Source: Ahaetulla prasina
Lineage: Eukaryota > Chordata > Lepidosauria > Squamata > Colubridae
Direction of reading: 5' to 3'
Assembly (NCBI RefSeq): GCF_028640845.1
Contig: NC_080541.1
Coordinates: 159,038,502-159,102,501, forward strand
Length of the DNA stretch: 64,000 nucleotides
Position numbers and translations under genes: made by a program. The stretch's first letter is position 1. Every line of letters starts with the position of its first letter. Under the pieces are notes generated by a model. It made no database searches. It worked only from the letters and a program-made list of their open reading frames with translations, and was not told the DNA's origin. Below, piece after piece: positions 59,160 through 64,000 of this stretch.

Positions 59160-59930
59160 CCCAGGTAGCCCCATTAGGCTTAAGGCGAGGAGAGTCCCTT
59201 TGCCCTAAAACCAAAAATTGATAAGGAGCAGGACAAGCACATAAATCAGGGGGTTTTGGTGCCAGTCGATCACGCAAAGTGGGAGACGCCAATCGTCACC
59301 CCCATCAAATCGGACGGGACAATTAGAATTTGCGCTGACTACAAGGCGGCGCTTAACAAAGCCTTACAGAAAAGCGTGCCGGTTCCGTGGTGCAACATTT
59401 ATTGCACTCCTTGGGGCAAGGGCAAGTCTTTGCAAAGTTAGACTTGGCCCAAGCCTACCAACAACTGCCAGTAGGCGCCCGCTGGCGAAGCCCAAGCGAT
59501 TGTGGCGCACAGGGGGCATTCAAGTGCACCGATTGCAATTTGGGGTTAGTGTGGCACCAGGGCTGTTCCAAAACCTGATGGAACGACTACTGCAAGGGCT
59601 CCCAGGGTAGTTCCTACTTGATGATGTCCTAATTTCAGGGAAAACATGGAGGAATTGGGGAGGCGGTTAAGAAAGGTCTTGAGCATTTTCCGGACAGCGG
59701 ATTAAAAGTCAAGACAAATAAATGTCAGATAGGGGTCGAATCGGTCGATTTCTTGGGCTACGGATAGACAAGAAAATTCACCCTACTGAGAGCAAAGTTA
59801 AGGCAATTAGGAAGGCTCCAGCGCCCAAAAACAAAGCAGAGCTGCAGGCATTCCTGGGATTGGTTAATTTTACGCGGTCTTTTAAAGAACAAAGCAACCG
59901 TTGGAACCGCTGCATAGGCTCTTAGGAAAA
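59160..59930 (+). pseudogene. Gypsy reverse transcriptase
   Basis: RT blocks in three frames: VPVDHAKWETPIVTPIKSDG (59259 on), FAKLDLAQAYQQLPV (about 59399-59445), the catalytic pair inside FLLDDVLISG (Asp codons 59620-59625) and the thumb IHPTESKVKAIRKAPAP with LQAFLGLVNFTRSF (to about 59882). A stop lies just before the catalytic block. It cannot be translated as one protein. Confidence 0.88.
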
Positions 59931-59934
59931 ATAC

Positions 59935-60300
59935 TGTTTGGTCTTGGGAAAGTCAGAAAATAGGGCTTTTGAAGCAGTAAAGAACCTGCTCTCAAGTGAT
60001 AGCCTGCTCATCCAATATCACGACTCACTACCCTAGTGCTGGTTTGCGATCGTCCCCTTATGGGGTGGGGGCTGTACTCAGCCATAGACTTCAAACGGCA
60101 CAGAAGCCCCTATAGCGTTCTACTCTAGAACGATGTCCTCCCAGAGAGGAACTACAGCCAATTAGACAAAGAAGCATTAGCCATTGTATCAGGGGTCAAA
60201 AATTCCATGAGTATGTCTTTGGGCGGAATTTTGAAATCGTGACTGACCACAGACCGTTACTGGGATTACTGGCTGGCGACCGCCAACGCCTGTGGCACTT
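59935..60300 (+). pseudogene. Gypsy RNase H
   Basis: The SPYGVGAVLSH block (about 60055-60090) and the terminal VTDHRPLLGLLAGDR (about 60239-60282) are recognisable in different frames, with a damaged middle. In the family this domain removes the RNA template after first-strand synthesis. Confidence 0.78.
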
Positions 60301-60679
60301 TCGCCACGCTTGACTCGATGGACTATATTTTTAGCCGCTTACTCATACAAGCTGCAGCATCGACCGGGAAAGAAGTGGGGCATGCAGGCGCATTGAGCCG
60401 ATGCCCACTGCCAGGGGCGACCGAAGACCCCACTCCGGGACACCCATCCTCCTTATTGACTCGTTGGACTCTGGCCCAGTCACATCAAAGGAAGTGGCTC
60501 GGGCATCATACCGGGACATTGTGTTAAGGACTGTACTCGGTTGGGTACAGAGAGGGTGGCCGCTGCGCCGGGCGAACGGTTCAAAGAATTTGTTAAGAAA
60601 CGTGATGAGCTCTCGGCTCAAGGGGTGCCTGTTATGGGGTGATCGTGTAATAATTCCTGTTAAGTTAAGGGGCAAGGTA

Positions 60680-61480
60680 TTGGACCTCCTCCACGAGGTC
60701 ACCCAGGCATCGTAAGGATGAAGGGTTAGCTAGAAGCTATGTATGGTGGCCACTCATGGACGCAGAGATTGCTGAGAGGGTAGGGAAATGCCAAGCTTGC
60801 CAAGAGTCCAGACCGCTACCCCAACAGCCCCAGTCAGAGAATGGGAAAAGCCCCAAGGGCCTTGGTCAAGAATCCACATTGACTTTGCTGGCCCTTTCAC
60901 GGCCAAACGTTCCTAGTGGTGGTGGGCGCATTTTCCAAATGGTTAGAGATCATACTTATGAAGTCCACCACAGCGAAGCAGTAATCGCAACCCTCGCCAC
61001 CTATTCGCAACTCACGGGTTGCGGACACTCTGGTGTCCGACAATGAGCCCCAATTCACGGCAGCCCAGTTTGAAGAGTACCTGGCAGAGGAAGGCATCCG
61101 ACATGCCCTCTCTGCACCTTTCCACCCTGTCGAATGGCCTTGCAGGCGTTCCGTCCGGGCGCTAAGGAGGCGTGTCCAGGCTCAAGCCAGGTGACTGGCA
61201 AACAAAATAGACTTTCCTAGCCGTCCAGCACAGAACCCCAAGCACAGCCACGGAAAAGCCCAGCCGAATTGCTAATGGGACGAAAACTCCGGTGCCCACT
61301 TGACCGTTTGAACCCCATTACACACCCGAGGGTTACAAGGGGAGCTAGAAAAACAAGGAAATGAGCATAGGCGACCGGGTGTGGGCCCGAAACTATGGGG
61401 ACGGCCCGAGTTGGGTCGCGGACAAGTAACAAAAGTAACAGGGCCAAAATCGTCGTGGTAGAGCTACCAGACAACCGAAT
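60680..61480 (+). pseudogene. Gypsy integrase
   Basis: The zinc domain end KCQACQE is at about 60786-60806. In other frames the core shows the first catalytic Asp in IHIDFAGPF (60881-60883) and the second in LVSDNEPQF (61039-61041). At the expected position of the catalytic Glu (after NGLA, 61145-61147) the codon is GGC, Gly. The C-terminal GPY/F-like trace (about 61390-61490) ends in RRHI, exactly where the AAAT array begins. Confidence 0.82.
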
Positions 61481-61492
61481 GTGGCGGCGCCA

Positions 61493-62996
<1,504 letters not shown>

Positions 62997-63019
62997 TGTA
63001 AATAAGACCAAGTGTTTTC

Positions 63020-63033
63020 TGGGAGGGGAGGAG
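63020..63033 (+). promoter_or_regulatory. polypurine tract
   Basis: The purine run GGGAGGGGAGGAG (63021-63033) abuts the 3' LTR. It would prime plus-strand synthesis. Confidence 0.85.
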
Positions 63034-63223
63034 TGTTATGTATTAACAGTTGTGCCTTTAAATATTTGAGCGGGAAATCAGCACGTTGCTGATTGGACGA
63101 AGCCTCCAGCAGAACTGTATAAAAGGAGAGGTTTTTGCCCCAGCCTGTTGCTGGGTTCACCCTATATTAAAGAGCTGTTGTCACTACCCTGGTCTCCAGC
63201 CTCGTTACTTCCCGAACTTAACA
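63034..63223 (+). repeat. 3' LTR, 190 bp
   Basis: Identical to the 5' LTR, followed by the target duplication GTTTC at 63224-63228. Confidence 0.96.
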
Positions 63224-63228
63224 GTTTC

Positions 63229-63635
63229 ATTCACACTCTGATGAAGGAAACTATTATTCTATCAGATAGAATAATGTTTTCCGAAGCATTGAAACAAAAG
63301 GGCACAACAGCTTGTCTAAACTGCAAGCAAGTAGACCACAAATGAACCCAGTTTTAATCGCAAATCTCTAAAACTGAAAATGAAACCAGTTTAGCCATAC
63401 TAAATCTAATAAACAAAATTCTGTCTTTAACAGTTTCTGCAGACCCCAACTTTTTGTCAGAAATTACCAAATAATCAAATCAATTAAATAATGAAACCCA
63501 ATTATTTTTAAAGGAAAAAAAGTCAGAGTTCAATATGTGTTTAGAGCAGGATGGGAGAGATAGTCCATGTCAAGATTTATTGTAATATTCTGTAGACTGT
63601 TCTTGAAACTATTCAGGATGAAACTTCAAAAACAC
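63229..63635. other. no gene or recognised repeat
   Basis: Right flank of the LTR element. A short perfect palindrome lies at 63253-63275 (11-bp arms, 1-nt loop). Confidence 0.5.

Positions 63636-64000
<365 letters not shown>

Overview
The window is repeat-dense, non-genic DNA from a vertebrate nucleus, almost certainly a squamate and most likely a snake. The evidence is the mixture of elements: CR1 LINEs whose tails run into ATTCT/GAATA microsatellites, L2-group LINEs, L1, a Bov-B (RTE) LINE, tRNA-derived SINEs with L2-like or Bov-B-like tails, a Penelope-like relic and many short hAT-type MITEs with 8-bp target duplications. No host protein-coding exon, tRNA gene, rRNA gene, operon or CRISPR array is recognisable. 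All coding signal belongs to transposable elements, and nearly all of it is truncated or frame-broken.

Layout. 0-14 kb: hAT MITEs (some carrying nested SINE or L2 insertions), CR1 3' ends, SINEs, a GAATA microsatellite and an L2 copy with a 352-codon open RT fragment on the minus strand. 14-21.5 kb: LINE 3' ends, an L1 ORF2 fragment split beside its catalytic FADD by another LINE, a mariner-like MITE, and a complete-looking ORF1-only LINE (HAL1-like organisation) with a 14-bp target duplication. 21.5-24.7 kb: an unusual set of local duplications. 25-43 kb: sparse unique DNA with MITEs, a Penelope GIY-YIG relic, a possible solo LTR, CR1, SINEs, Bov-B, L1 and L2 fragments. 43-46.3 kb: a duplicated block holding a 15-copy 65-bp minisatellite that grew out of a hAT MITE. 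48-56 kb: L1 3' ends, a G-rich tract, SINEs, an L2 copy, a 410-bp duplication and a 0.7-kb ATAA array. 57.56-63.22 kb: a Gypsy-type LTR retrotransposon with identical 190-bp LTRs and a perfect 5-bp target duplication, but a frame-broken interior carrying a 1.5-kb AAAT array. The window ends in a long AT array.

There is no multi-gene system. The most unusual signal is structural. Several independent local duplications have junctions at short microhomologies and, in one case, short bridging segments that match other places in the same window. The clearest is at 21573-22612: two successive laps can be explained by copying from the same four nearby templates in the same order. This suggests replication-based template switching, but assembly error must be excluded with spanning reads.
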